DNA from: an uncultured Oscillospiraceae bacterium
GTDB lineage: Bacteria > Bacillota > Clostridia > Oscillospirales > Acutalibacteraceae
Direction: 5' to 3'
NCBI GenBank assembly: GCA_900552115.1
Contig: URYP01000120.1
Coordinates: 1 to 6,133 of the forward strand
DNA length: 6,133 bases
Position numbers and translations under genes: made by a program. How positions within the stretch are numbered: the stretch's first letter is position 1; every line of letters starts with the position of its first letter. Of the stretch, positions 1 through 6,019 are shown piece after piece. The notes beneath the pieces are model-generated. The model was given only the letters and a program-made list of their open reading frames with translations. It did no database searches and was not told the origin of the DNA.

Positions 1-31
1 CTGATGGCGGCGCCCAAAACGCCGCCATCAG
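1..31. repeat. Perfect 12-bp inverted repeat (strong hairpin) at left edge
   Basis: Bases 1-12 (CTGATGGCGGCG) are the exact reverse complement of bases 20-31, with a 7-nt loop CCCAAAA at 13-19. No run of T follows on either strand, so it is not a canonical intrinsic terminator. It may be the end of an upstream transcript or a dispersed palindromic element. It contains the ATG at position 4, which argues against that codon being the start of the following gene, because the start would be buried in a GC-rich stem. The sequence left of base 1 is not available, so the arms could be longer. Confidence 0.6.
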
Positions 32-42
32 CCGACAAGGGT

Positions 43-471
43 ATGTCCCATGGGAACCGATGGTTTCTTTTTGCCTTTTTATCGGCTGTCTTTGCCAGCC
101 TGACGGCTATACTCGGCAAGGTCGGTATCCAAAACATCGAATCCAATTTGGGGACTGCAATCCGTACCATCGTCGTATTGGTAATGGCGTGGCTGATGGT
201 ATTTGTCACCGGAAAGCAACGGGAAATCCGTCACATCGACCGGCGCAGTTGGCTGTTTTTACTATTGTCCGGGATTACTACCGGCCTGTCGTGGCTGTGT
301 TATTACCGGGCGCTACAGGATGGCCAGGCCAGCATTGTGGTTCCCATCGATAAGCTCAGTATTTTGATAACGGTGTTCTTTTCCTACCGGCTGCTAAAAG
401 AGAAGCTGACGCGCAAGGGGCTTGCCGGGCTTGTCCTGATTACAGCGGGGACACTGGTGCTGCTTTGGTAA
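43..471 (+). CDS. Half-size EamA/DMT-family membrane transporter
   Basis: Predicted inner-membrane protein of 142 aa with a single EamA (drug/metabolite transporter) domain. Five hydrophobic segments are visible: about residues 6-28 (beginning WFLFAFLSAVFASLTAILGK), 38-56, 69-91, 97-115 and 124-142. The FASLTAILGKVGI segment, TAIRTIVVL, and the VVPIDKLS segment before the fourth helix are typical of the one-domain EamA proteins of Bacillota. These proteins are about 140 aa long and presumably dimerise to make the ten-helix unit of full-length members. The substrate cannot be inferred. I prefer the ATG at 43 because it gives the usual family N-terminus. The in-frame ATG at 4 lies inside the left-edge hairpin and would add 13 uncharacteristic residues. 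The ribosome binding site for 43 is poor (AAGGG only about 1 nt upstream), and the frame stays open to the window edge, so the true start is not certain. The gene ends at a strong terminator facing a convergent gene. Confidence 0.85.
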   Translation: MSHGNRWFLFAFLSAVFASLTAILGKVGIQNIESNLGTAIRTIVVLVMAWLMVFVTGKQREIRHIDRRSWLFLLLSGITTGLSWLCYYRALQDGQASIVVPIDKLSILITVFFSYRLLKEKLTRKGLAGLVLITAGTLVLLW

Positions 472-475
472 AGAT

Positions 476-515
476 AAACCGGACGGGAGTCAATCGCTCC
501 CGTCCGGTTTTTTTC
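476..515 (+). terminator. Strong intrinsic terminator between convergent genes
   Basis: A perfect 14-bp stem (476-489 with 497-510) encloses a 7-nt loop and is followed by TTTTC at 511-515, beginning 5 nt after the EamA stop codon. It ends directly against the last codon of the leftward DUF2461 gene. On the minus strand the stem also ends in TTT followed by ATCTTT, so it may work in both directions and terminate the sigma-DUF2461 transcript too, though less efficiently. Confidence 0.92.
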
Positions 516-1196
516 TTAACGCTTTGGCATTTGGAAACCTTTTAACGCCCGGTTCAGGTAATCGTTAAATGGTTTCATCTTCATAAACGTATCCACAGCA
601 TATTCTATAAAATCCTCCTGGTTAAACCGCTCATCCGAAACAGGAACCTCCAAATACCAGCTTTTATGTTTAAGATAAGCGGCTTGAGGATGCGCCGCAT
701 CGTACCCGCGCGGAACATTTTTAAGCGTGGTACCCCCGACGGTAAAATGGCTTTGAAATACAGGATCGGATACAACAGCCAGCCACTCATCCGTATGGGA
801 GACCAGATAATCCCGCACCATCCCGGTGGCGTCCTTAAACATATCGGCAAATAATCCGCCGCCGAGAATCGACTGGTTTCCCGGTTTTATACTGATGAAA
901 TAGCCGACGGGGATTGGTTGCTTCCCTTCGGGAGCGATATGGGCACGAAAGGCCGGATTATACGGGGACTTGTCCTGGCTGAAACGCGTATCCCGCATCA
1001 GCTTAAAGGTAAGTGTGCGGGGATCGGCCAGGGGGATGGAGGCGTCGCGCGCGTGCAGTTCCAGTGTCAAGACCCGCACCAGTTCCTCAAAAGCCTCTCG
1101 GGCCTCCCTGTAGGCGGACTTATTTGCGTGAAACCACTCCCGGTCGTTATGCAGGGACAGTTGACTCAAATATGCCAGAATCGATTCTCCGTTCAT
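516..1196 (-). CDS. DUF2461 domain-containing protein
   Basis: A 226-aa soluble protein that matches the DUF2461 (TIGR02453-type) family along its whole length. Its biochemical function is unknown. Family hallmarks visible here are NDREWFHANKSAY (17-29), a long conserved block with RDTRFSQDKSPYNPAFRAHI (68-87), the glycine-rich GGGLF (112-116), and GYDAAHP with YLKHKSWY (164-181). There is no signal peptide or membrane segment, so it should be cytoplasmic. The ATG start overlaps the stop of the upstream sigma gene as ATGA. A good Shine-Dalgarno sequence, AAAGGAG, lies 8 nt upstream inside the sigma coding sequence, so the two proteins are probably made from one transcript by coupled translation. 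The length fits the family, with no sign of truncation. The family assignment is firm. The link to the sigma factor's function is inference from gene order only. Confidence 0.93.
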   Translation of the reverse strand: MNGESILAYLSQLSLHNDREWFHANKSAYREAREAFEELVRVLTLELHARDASIPLADPRTLTFKLMRDTRFSQDKSPYNPAFRAHIAPEGKQPIPVGYFISIKPGNQSILGGGLFADMFKDATGMVRDYLVSHTDEWLAVVSDPVFQSHFTVGGTTLKNVPRGYDAAHPQAAYLKHKSWYLEVPVSDERFNQEDFIEYAVDTFMKMKPFNDYLNRALKGFQMPKR

Positions 1197-2053
1197 TTAG
1201 AGGACTCCTTTCCATTGACAATGGCAAAAAAACTTTCGGAGTCCATCACGCGGCGTATCCAGGACGTAAGATGCTCCGTGGAGCGATAGGCGGGAAGTCC
1301 GGCAAAAATTTGAGACTGGTTATCCAGTTCCTCCATAGCGTCCCGGCAGTCCAGGAGATCGGCATACGTGCAGGGCGACAGGGTGGTAAAATTCATATGG
1401 TTCGGATCGATGCGGTGGGTGGCAATGGCATAGTTGGTGCGGTGTTTGCAGGAGCAGACGCCGGTATCGCTCAGGCCGCAATAGGCGGACAAAAAATTCG
1501 CCATTTTTTTACGAACCCGTGACAGCCGCTGCCGGTAGGCCTCCGGTGTGATTCCCAGTATATCCGCCGCCATGCGGCTGTCCAGACGGAACATGGTGCC
1601 CAGAATATAAATACAGCGGCTGTCGGCGTCCAGACATTGCAGCATAACATTGGTACAGGAAAGCTTCAGCTCCTCTTCCAGCAGCGCCTGGTCCACACCG
1701 CCGCTCAAATCCGGTACGTCTTTTTCACGACCGGAAGCAATATCCTCCCCGTATGTCTCAAAGCTGAGGGGATGTTGCGCAAACATACCCTTGCGGTAGT
1801 CCTGCAAATGATTGACCGCAATCCGGTATACCCAGGTGGTCAAGCGGCTCTCCTGGCGAAAAGAGGACAGGTGGGTCATAACTTTAATCAGTATCTCCTG
1901 CGTAGCGTCCTCCGCGTCCGGCAGCATCCCCAGCATGCGCAGGGATAGGTTGAACACGCCGTCCCGCACGCTCTCTAAAACCGATTCCAGCGCAGCGGGA
2001 TTGCCAGATATGGCTTCTTCAACCAGTCGTTTTTCTTCATCTAATTCTTTCAT
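1193..2053 (-). CDS. ECF-type sigma-70 factor with cysteine-containing C-terminal extension
   Basis: A 286-aa RNA polymerase sigma factor of the extracytoplasmic-function type. Region 2 spans about residues 26-91, with the core-binding and -10-recognition segment DAEDATQEILIKVMTHL and then LTTWVYRIAVNHLQDYRK. Region 4 spans about 136-187, with the helix-turn-helix MAADILGITPEAYRQRLSRV. Regions 1 and 3 of housekeeping sigma factors are absent. About 100 residues follow region 4, whereas minimal ECF factors end near residue 190. This tail opens with YCGLSDTGVCSCKHR (191-205; C192, C200, C202), with H213, H219, C228 and C236 further on. It could bind metal or sense redox state; that is inference. 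No anti-sigma gene is adjacent. The start is the ATG at 2053, which has AGGAGG 7 nt upstream. An upstream in-frame ATG at 2083 would add 10 residues translated through this ribosome binding site. The downstream DUF2461 gene overlaps by 4 bp. Confidence 0.9.
   Translation of the reverse strand: MKELDEEKRLVEEAISGNPAALESVLESVRDGVFNLSLRMLGMLPDAEDATQEILIKVMTHLSSFRQESRLTTWVYRIAVNHLQDYRKGMFAQHPLSFETYGEDIASGREKDVPDLSGGVDQALLEEELKLSCTNVMLQCLDADSRCIYILGTMFRLDSRMAADILGITPEAYRQRLSRVRKKMANFLSAYCGLSDTGVCSCKHRTNYAIATHRIDPNHMNFTTLSPCTYADLLDCRDAMEELDNQSQIFAGLPAYRSTEHLTSWIRRVMDSESFFAIVNGKESSK
1205..1211 (-). promoter_or_regulatory. Ribosome binding site of the DUF2461 gene, inside the sigma gene
   Basis: On the minus strand this reads AAAGGAG, 8 nt before the ATG at 1196. 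It lies within the last codons of the sigma factor gene and fixes the DUF2461 start at the ATGA overlap. Confidence 0.8.
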
Positions 2054-2060
2054 ATGGACA

Positions 2061-2066
2061 CCTCCT
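2061..2066 (-). promoter_or_regulatory. Ribosome binding site deciding the sigma factor start
   Basis: A consensus AGGAGG on the minus strand lies 7 nt upstream of the ATG at 2053. It rules in that start over the in-frame ATG at 2083, which has no comparable site. Confidence 0.85.
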
Positions 2067-2091
2067 GAATAATTAGAGACCATAATCGACG

Positions 2092-2130
2092 AATTGTGAC
2101 AGGCTATATAAAAACAATTGTATCACAGGC
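2092..2130. repeat. Imperfect direct repeat in the sigma gene promoter region
   Basis: On the plus strand, AATTGT-N1-ACAGGC at 2092-2104 is repeated as AATTGT-N3-ACAGGC at 2116-2130. Both 6-bp blocks are identical, and only the spacer between them differs. The two copies start 24 bp apart. They straddle the predicted -10 elements of the sigma promoter, as a pair of operator half-sites would, but a simple duplication is also possible. Confidence 0.5.
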
Positions 2131-2133
2131 CAA
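2105..2133 (-). promoter_or_regulatory. Candidate promoter of the sigma-DUF2461 operon
   Basis: Two overlapping sigma-A-like options are visible on the minus strand. Option one is TTGGCC (2128-2133), a 17-nt spacer, then TATATA (2105-2110), giving a leader of about 45 nt. Option two is an extended -10, TGATACAAT (2117-2125), without a recognisable -35. I saw no clear ECF-type GGAAC -35 on the minus strand, so self-activation by the encoded sigma factor is not evident. Which option is used cannot be settled by eye. Confidence 0.4.
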
Positions 2134-2160
2134 ATAAAAGGGCTATGGGAAACCTTGGCC

Positions 2161-2204
2161 ATATAAAAGACAACGGGGATAAGCAAAACCTTATCCCCGT
2201 TGTC
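2161..2204 (-). terminator. Intrinsic terminator of the FUSC gene
   Basis: A perfect 15-bp stem (2169-2183 with 2190-2204) with a 6-nt loop is followed on the minus strand by TTTTATAT (2168-2161). It lies about 90 bp beyond the FUSC stop codon. It separates that transcript from the sigma operon, whose promoter starts some 30 bp further on. The 88 bases between this hairpin and the FUSC stop (2205-2292) hold no gene or clear signal. Confidence 0.88.
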
Positions 2205-2292
2205 ACAAGCAATCCGCTTTTTATGTTACCCCCATACTTATCCGCAGCGGTCTACCGCCGATATAAAGGGAGTCAGCCACACTATTCTTAAT

Positions 2293-4023
2293 TTATTTGG
2301 TTAAAAGCGGCTGCCTCCAGGCGGTCGTCCGATGGGCCGATCGTACAGCCGCCCGGCATGTGTTCAGCAGTTCGCCAGCGCCATCCCAGTTGAGATCCCT
2401 GGCATTCCGCCGCAGCTTATCCTCTTGCAGATGGGCCTGGATCACCAGCCCATAGTATAACTGGGGATCGCTGTCCGGTCCTTCACAGATTTCTGTAAGC
2501 AGCCGGGAGGTGGAGACGTATTTCTTTAATAATTGCTGCGTGGCCCTGGCCCGCCGGTAAGGAAAGAGCACACGGTTGCAAATCACCGCAATGGCTATTC
2601 CCAGCAGAACATATCCCAGCCGTATTAAGGAGACATATCCGACAGCCCCCCAGCCAAACGCGTTCATTAGGACCGCGCCCCCTAAAGCGCCGACCGTGGA
2701 ACAGGCAAAAGTTGCCGAATAATCGGTGAAGTAGAACGACAAGTATCCCGAGGCCATCATAACGACCGATCGTCCCATCGACGACGGGATGAGCGAAAAG
2801 AGGACCATGCTGCACACGCCGCCGACCAAGGTGGCCAGCATCCGCTTTTTGGCTTTGGCGCCGACATCGTCCGCATAGGGGAGGGATACCGACGCCACGG
2901 TAAACAACAGCCACTTTCCATGAGGAAGCCCCCACGTCTGCACCAGCAGCGTACAAAGGGCCAGCAGGCAGGATACCCGCAAGGCATAGACGACCCGGAC
3001 CGTACTGACGTGAAGAGCGGCTTTCAAGCGGACAGACAGGGAAAGCAGCGTCTTTTGGTAACGCCTGCGGTTTTCCGGTTCCGTCATCCGCAGCAGGTGG
3101 CTGCGGATGTATTGCAGGCAGCGATAGAATTGCTCGGCCTCAGCATTATCCGCACCGCCCAAGTCCTCCCGGCAAAGAGGGGGGAGGTGCGGCGACTGCC
3201 GCAGCGCAAATGCCCGGAAATCAGAAAGAGCCGCCGCTACCTGGCGCAGCATGTAGGTTCGTTCTTCCGTTATCGGGCCTTTCATTTCGTAGAGCAGCAA
3301 AACCAAATTTTCAAAGCCGCGTCCGCAATCGATCATGGCGAAACTGGCATCGGAGATACACAAAGCCTTTTTGCGGCGGTCATACACGATCTGACTGAGC
3401 CGGCACAGGTCGGCGCGTAACTGCTCCGGCTCCTGCGGAATTCCCACGCCCGAGAGCAGGCAGCCGATGCATTGGCTGGCCCGGTCGATCATGGAGCCCA
3501 TTACGTCGCGGGCGGTTTCCACCACCCGGCGCCGGCCGTTTACTATTTGATATAGGATAATGCAGACCGCTCCCACAAAGACGCCCAGCAGCCGTTTGGG
3601 AAGCTGCTGCGGTGTTACTGGAGAAATAAACACCAAAAACAGGTAGGACAGGATATAGGGATAATATAAATGGCTGACATACTCATATGTAAACGAATAC
3701 AGAATTAAAAACAGGATCGCCAGATTCACCGGCAAAGCCAGAGCCGGCGGCGCATTGGAGACAAAACAGGCCGCCGCCGTCATCAGGAACAGAACCCCGG
3801 TTTGAATGAACAAATGCTTAACCGGCGCGGCCGTCAAATCCCGTACCATGGACGCCGACATCATAATGGTGAAAATGACGCCGACAATGGAATTTTCCAT
3901 GCCAAAAATGGTCTGAAAAACGTTGACAAAGAGCAGGATAAAGATGAAATTCAGCGTTGCAGAGCGAAAGTTTTTCTTCAGGCTTTCCTTCATGCGGCGC
4001 CCCGTCTGCCGTAATGTTTCCAA
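2293..4023 (-). CDS. FUSC-family (fusaric acid resistance protein-like) membrane protein
   Basis: A large inner-membrane protein of 576 aa with the two-halves layout of the FUSC / aromatic acid exporter group. A first cluster of about six hydrophobic helices lies at residues 24-162, then a mostly soluble, charged and helical middle (about 163-340), then a second six-helix cluster (about 343-488), followed by a cytoplasmic tail of about 90 residues. The second half carries the family-like segment from HGKWLLFTVASVSLPYADD to KAKKRMLATLVGG. Relatives are implicated in efflux of aromatic carboxylic acids or other organic compounds; the substrate here is unknown. The start is not an ATG in the best position. 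TTG codons occur at 4029 and 4023, and AAAGGAG ends 3 nt before the first and 9 nt before the second, so I prefer 4023. An ATG at 3993 (MKESLKKN) is the fallback and would still precede the first helix. The gene appears monocistronic, with its own promoter and terminator. Confidence 0.88.
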   Translation of the reverse strand: METLRQTGRRMKESLKKNFRSATLNFIFILLFVNVFQTIFGMENSIVGVIFTIMMSASMVRDLTAAPVKHLFIQTGVLFLMTAAACFVSNAPPALALPVNLAILFLILYSFTYEYVSHLYYPYILSYLFLVFISPVTPQQLPKRLLGVFVGAVCIILYQIVNGRRRVVETARDVMGSMIDRASQCIGCLLSGVGIPQEPEQLRADLCRLSQIVYDRRKKALCISDASFAMIDCGRGFENLVLLLYEMKGPITEERTYMLRQVAAALSDFRAFALRQSPHLPPLCREDLGGADNAEAEQFYRCLQYIRSHLLRMTEPENRRRYQKTLLSLSVRLKAALHVSTVRVVYALRVSCLLALCTLLVQTWGLPHGKWLLFTVASVSLPYADDVGAKAKKRMLATLVGGVCSMVLFSLIPSSMGRSVVMMASGYLSFYFTDYSATFACSTVGALGGAVLMNAFGWGAVGYVSLIRLGYVLLGIAIAVICNRVLFPYRRARATQQLLKKYVSTSRLLTEICEGPDSDPQLYYGLVIQAHLQEDKLRRNARDLNWDGAGELLNTCRAAVRSAHRTTAWRQPLLTK

Positions 4024-4032
4024 TGGCAAAAT

Positions 4033-4039
4033 CTCCTTT
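4033..4039 (-). promoter_or_regulatory. Ribosome binding site pointing to a TTG start for the FUSC gene
   Basis: AAAGGAG on the minus strand lies 9 nt before the TTG at 4023 and only 3 nt before the TTG at 4029. The ATG at 3993 has no comparable site. This supports a TTG start, probably at 4023. Confidence 0.65.
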
Positions 4040-4048
4040 CAAACTTTA

Positions 4049-4077
4049 ATGATAGCACAAATAGAAGCAAAGCGCAA
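4049..4077 (-). promoter_or_regulatory. Sigma-A-type promoter of the FUSC gene
   Basis: On the minus strand the -35 is TTGCGC (4072-4077), the spacer is 17 nt, and the -10 is TATCAT (4049-4054) with an upstream TG (extended -10, TGCTATCAT). The predicted transcription start, about 7 nt downstream, leaves only a short leader that reaches the ribosome binding site almost at once. The -10 matches consensus at 5 of 6 bases and the -35 at 3 of 6. Confidence 0.6.
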
Positions 4078-4103
4078 ACGGGACCGGCTTCTTCGGTATA
4101 CCC

Positions 4104-4140
4104 GAAAAAGCAAAAGGCCGCCGGCAAACCGCGGCGGCCT
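4104..4140 (-). terminator. Intrinsic terminator of the GNAT-diguanylate cyclase unit
   Basis: A 9-bp GC-rich stem pairs 4115-4123 with 4132-4140 around an 8-nt loop. On the minus strand it is followed by TTTGCTTTTTC (4114-4104). It lies 18 bp after the stop codon of the diguanylate cyclase gene and upstream of the FUSC promoter, so it isolates the two units. Confidence 0.85.
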
Positions 4141-4158
4141 GTAAAACATCATATACGA

Positions 4159-5097
4159 TCAGTCAAAAATATAAATTTGGTTTTTCCCCTGCTTTTTTGC
4201 CCGGTAAAGAGCATCGTCGGCCTTTTTCCACACATCATCGTAAGATGTGCCGTCTTGTGGATACCGCGCGGCCCCTATGCTGACCGTCACCTCTTCGGAA
4301 AACGCCCGGATCCGCCGTCCTCCCGACCAGTCCTGTTTAAACGCATCCAGAGCGGTTTTGAGCTGCTGTGAATGCGGCACACCCGCAACATATACCACGA
4401 ACTCATCTCCGCCGACACGGCCCAAAGCCGCTCCCGGAAAAGCGGATTTCAGGCTTTGCGACAGCAGAATCAGCACTTTGTCACCGACCGGATGGCCATA
4501 TTGATCGTTGATATCCTTAAAATTATCGATGTCGATCATCAGCAGTAAACCGTTTGGGTTATCCCTCATATAACGGCTGACGGTTTCTTTCAGATACAGG
4601 CGGTTGAGAAGCCCGGTCATGGTATCGTGCCGCAGATTGTAAATAATCTGCTGACCGTTCTGTTCGACCATCCGATGAGGGAAGAATTCGTCCCTTGCCT
4701 GGTTGGGATCCGGTACCGACTGGTGTACATGGAGGACTTTCCAGCCCGCCTGCTCCCGCCGCATAATGACACTGAAACGGAAGTGCGCATCGTACAGGAT
4801 ACCGTCCTGGGCGTCCTCTTTGGCCATTAGTTCGCCTATCACCAAATAAAGATTGTTGGAAAGCTCCGTCGTTTGGCACCATATATCCTTAATGATGAAT
4901 GTGCCATCCCATTCGGCGCTTTCGCGTTCCATGGCGGCCGCAAATTCATCTATATTTCGGCTGACTTCATGAGCCCCTGTTCCAATCACGCTGATGGCCG
5001 GATCAAGCAGGTCATCGAACATATCGTACCGCCGTTCCACCAAATACTCATGCCACATGGCACGGCAAAATTCCTCCGGGGTCTGTAAGGGGTTCAT
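4159..5097 (-). CDS. Diguanylate cyclase (GGDEF) with N-terminal NTF2/SnoaL-like domain
   Basis: A 312-aa soluble protein that should condense two GTP into cyclic di-GMP. The C-terminal GGDEF domain (about 155-312) has HDTMTGLLNR (157-166), the metal-binding segment IDIDNFKDIND (188-198), an intact GGDEF signature (229-233), SIGAARYP (273-280) and ADDALYRAKKQGKN (293-306), so it looks catalytically competent. The four residues where an inhibitory I-site RxxD would sit, five residues before GGDEF, read FPGA, so product feedback through that site is not expected. Residues 1-130 resemble the SnoaL/DUF4440 NTF2-like fold (EEFCRAMWHEYLVERRYDMF, then the strands LYLVIGELMA, FRFSVIMRR and WKVLHVHQS) and probably act as a ligand-sensing input. 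There are no membrane helices. The ATG at 5097 has AGGAGG 6 nt upstream; an in-frame ATG at 5127 would read through that site and is rejected. The gene lies 41 bp after the GNAT gene with no terminator between, so it is probably cotranscribed. Confidence 0.92.
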   Translation of the reverse strand: MNPLQTPEEFCRAMWHEYLVERRYDMFDDLLDPAISVIGTGAHEVSRNIDEFAAAMERESAEWDGTFIIKDIWCQTTELSNNLYLVIGELMAKEDAQDGILYDAHFRFSVIMRREQAGWKVLHVHQSVPDPNQARDEFFPHRMVEQNGQQIIYNLRHDTMTGLLNRLYLKETVSRYMRDNPNGLLLMIDIDNFKDINDQYGHPVGDKVLILLSQSLKSAFPGAALGRVGGDEFVVYVAGVPHSQQLKTALDAFKQDWSGGRRIRAFSEEVTVSIGAARYPQDGTSYDDVWKKADDALYRAKKQGKNQIYIFD

Positions 5098-5103
5098 ACG
5101 GTT

Positions 5104-5109
5104 CCTCCT
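5104..5109 (-). promoter_or_regulatory. Ribosome binding site deciding the diguanylate cyclase start
   Basis: A consensus AGGAGG on the minus strand lies 6 nt before the ATG at 5097. It sits in the 41-bp gap after the GNAT gene. No promoter or terminator was recognised in that gap, which supports an operon. Confidence 0.85.
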
Positions 5110-5138
5110 CTCGTTGGCGGCAACCAAGCGGGACTTAT

Positions 5139-5912
5139 TTATGGTTTAGCATTCATATCCTGGATAAACGCCAGACTTTTGGCGGTCAATTGGACCCATG
5201 CGGGTCGGAATCCACTTTTTATAGCGTTGCGCGCCGAGCGTATATTGGACCACGCGCAACAGTAAAAGGGGACAATTCCCCGCGCCAGAGTCTCCGTCGC
5301 CAAACGGCTTGTTAAAGCGCTGGCAATGCCCTGCCTGCGGTAGGCGGGCAGCACGTCAATTCCGATCTGCCACATGGTGTCGCAATCTGCAGAACAACCG
5401 GCCAGACCCACAAGATGTCCCTTGTCAAAAGCACCTACCACCAGCACGTCCAGATGACGCCGTTTTTCGCACAGAGCGTTCTGCCATTGGGGGAGATAGA
5501 GGGATGCCAGGTCTTCCGGTCCGAGCAGGCGTGTTTCACAAGGGCATTCCAAGGCTTGGAGAAAATGAATATCGGGCAGAAAATATTCCGCCATAAAGCA
5601 GACCGCCAAGCCATACGGCTTCAGTTCCTCGTTCAGCACCTGCATGTTGGGCGTTTCAAAACAATGTTCCACGGGATAGGTACCGATGTACTTTTCGACC
5701 GGCGCCCATATTTCCGGCGATACCGAAGCGACAATATTGTTTCCGTAAGAAGTCAGGTCACAGGCAAAGGGAAGATCCAGATAGCGACGCGCCTGACGGT
5801 CGGCAGCGGACAGCACGATTTTGTTCTGATGCGACAGAAAATCCGCCGCATCACAGTGACTGTCGATGGCGGACTGCCGCATGGCAATGTCCAAAATTTT
5901 CTGATTTGTCAT
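5139..5912 (-). CDS. GNAT-family N-acetyltransferase
   Basis: A 257-aa cytoplasmic protein of the GNAT_acetyltran type (long GNATs with an N-terminal family-specific half, common in Clostridia). The N-terminal half (1-125) has MRQSAIDSHCDAADFL, SYGNNIVASV and HCFETPN. The C-terminal half (about 127-245) is the acetyltransferase fold, with the strand and acetyl-CoA pyrophosphate loop IGIDVLPAYRRQGIASALTS (183-202; RRQGIA at 192-197) followed by YCCAWSNIRSARNAIKSGF (217-235). It transfers an acetyl group from acetyl-CoA, but the acceptor is unknown for the family. The ATG at 5912 is chosen because GGAGG lies 5 nt upstream and the family N-terminus begins here. An in-frame ATG at 6005 would add 31 residues translated from the leader and would cross this ribosome binding site. 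It is the first gene of a probable two-gene unit with the downstream GGDEF gene. Confidence 0.92.
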   Translation of the reverse strand: MTNQKILDIAMRQSAIDSHCDAADFLSHQNKIVLSAADRQARRYLDLPFACDLTSYGNNIVASVSPEIWAPVEKYIGTYPVEHCFETPNMQVLNEELKPYGLAVCFMAEYFLPDIHFLQALECPCETRLLGPEDLASLYLPQWQNALCEKRRHLDVLVVGAFDKGHLVGLAGCSADCDTMWQIGIDVLPAYRRQGIASALTSRLATETLARGIVPFYCCAWSNIRSARNAIKSGFRPAWVQLTAKSLAFIQDMNAKP

Positions 5913-5917
5913 TGTTT

Positions 5918-5938
5918 CCTCCACCCTGGAGATTCCAG
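5918..5938 (-). promoter_or_regulatory. GNAT ribosome binding site within two competing small hairpins
   Basis: On the minus strand GGAGG (5922-5918) lies 5 nt before the ATG. CTCCA (5931-5927) can pair with TGGAG (5923-5919), which would hide the ribosome binding site. Alternatively CTGGA (5938-5934) pairs with TCCAG (5930-5926), which would free it. The stems share bases and cannot form together. Each has only 5 bp and a 3-nt loop, so a regulatory role is tentative. Confidence 0.35.
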
Positions 5939-6019
5939 TCGCCAGCCCTTTATGCAAATCCGTTTTATCCGGTGGGCCTCGTTTCGCTTGCTCAAACGCC
6001 GGCAAAAGATGTTGGAATC

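Noticed and set aside
1013..1522. Rightward open frame of 169 codons
   Set aside because: It is antisense to the DUF2461 and sigma genes, Arg/Pro/Gly-rich in the manner of shadow frames, and has no recognisable domain.
2148..2157. GGAAACC on the plus strand, resembling an ECF -35 element
   Set aside because: It points away from the sigma operon and towards the 3' end of the leftward FUSC gene, with no gene for it to drive.
2246..2255. GCGG-TCTA-CCGC mini-hairpin after the FUSC stop
   Set aside because: The stem is too short and has no U-tract. The strong terminator at 2161-2204 already explains transcript ending.
2920..3420. Rightward open frame of 166 codons
   Set aside because: It is antisense to the middle of the FUSC gene and has a low-complexity, charged translation with no family signature.
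4095..4102. GGTATACC palindrome between the terminator and the FUSC promoter
   Set aside because: It is an 8-bp palindrome with no second copy nearby. It is too short to claim as an operator.
5920..5927. AGGGTGGA on the minus strand, resembling the start of a T-box antiterminator motif
   Set aside because: The match stops after 8 bases with no ACCGCG continuation. There is no leader terminator, and the downstream gene is not an aminoacyl-tRNA synthetase or amino-acid gene.
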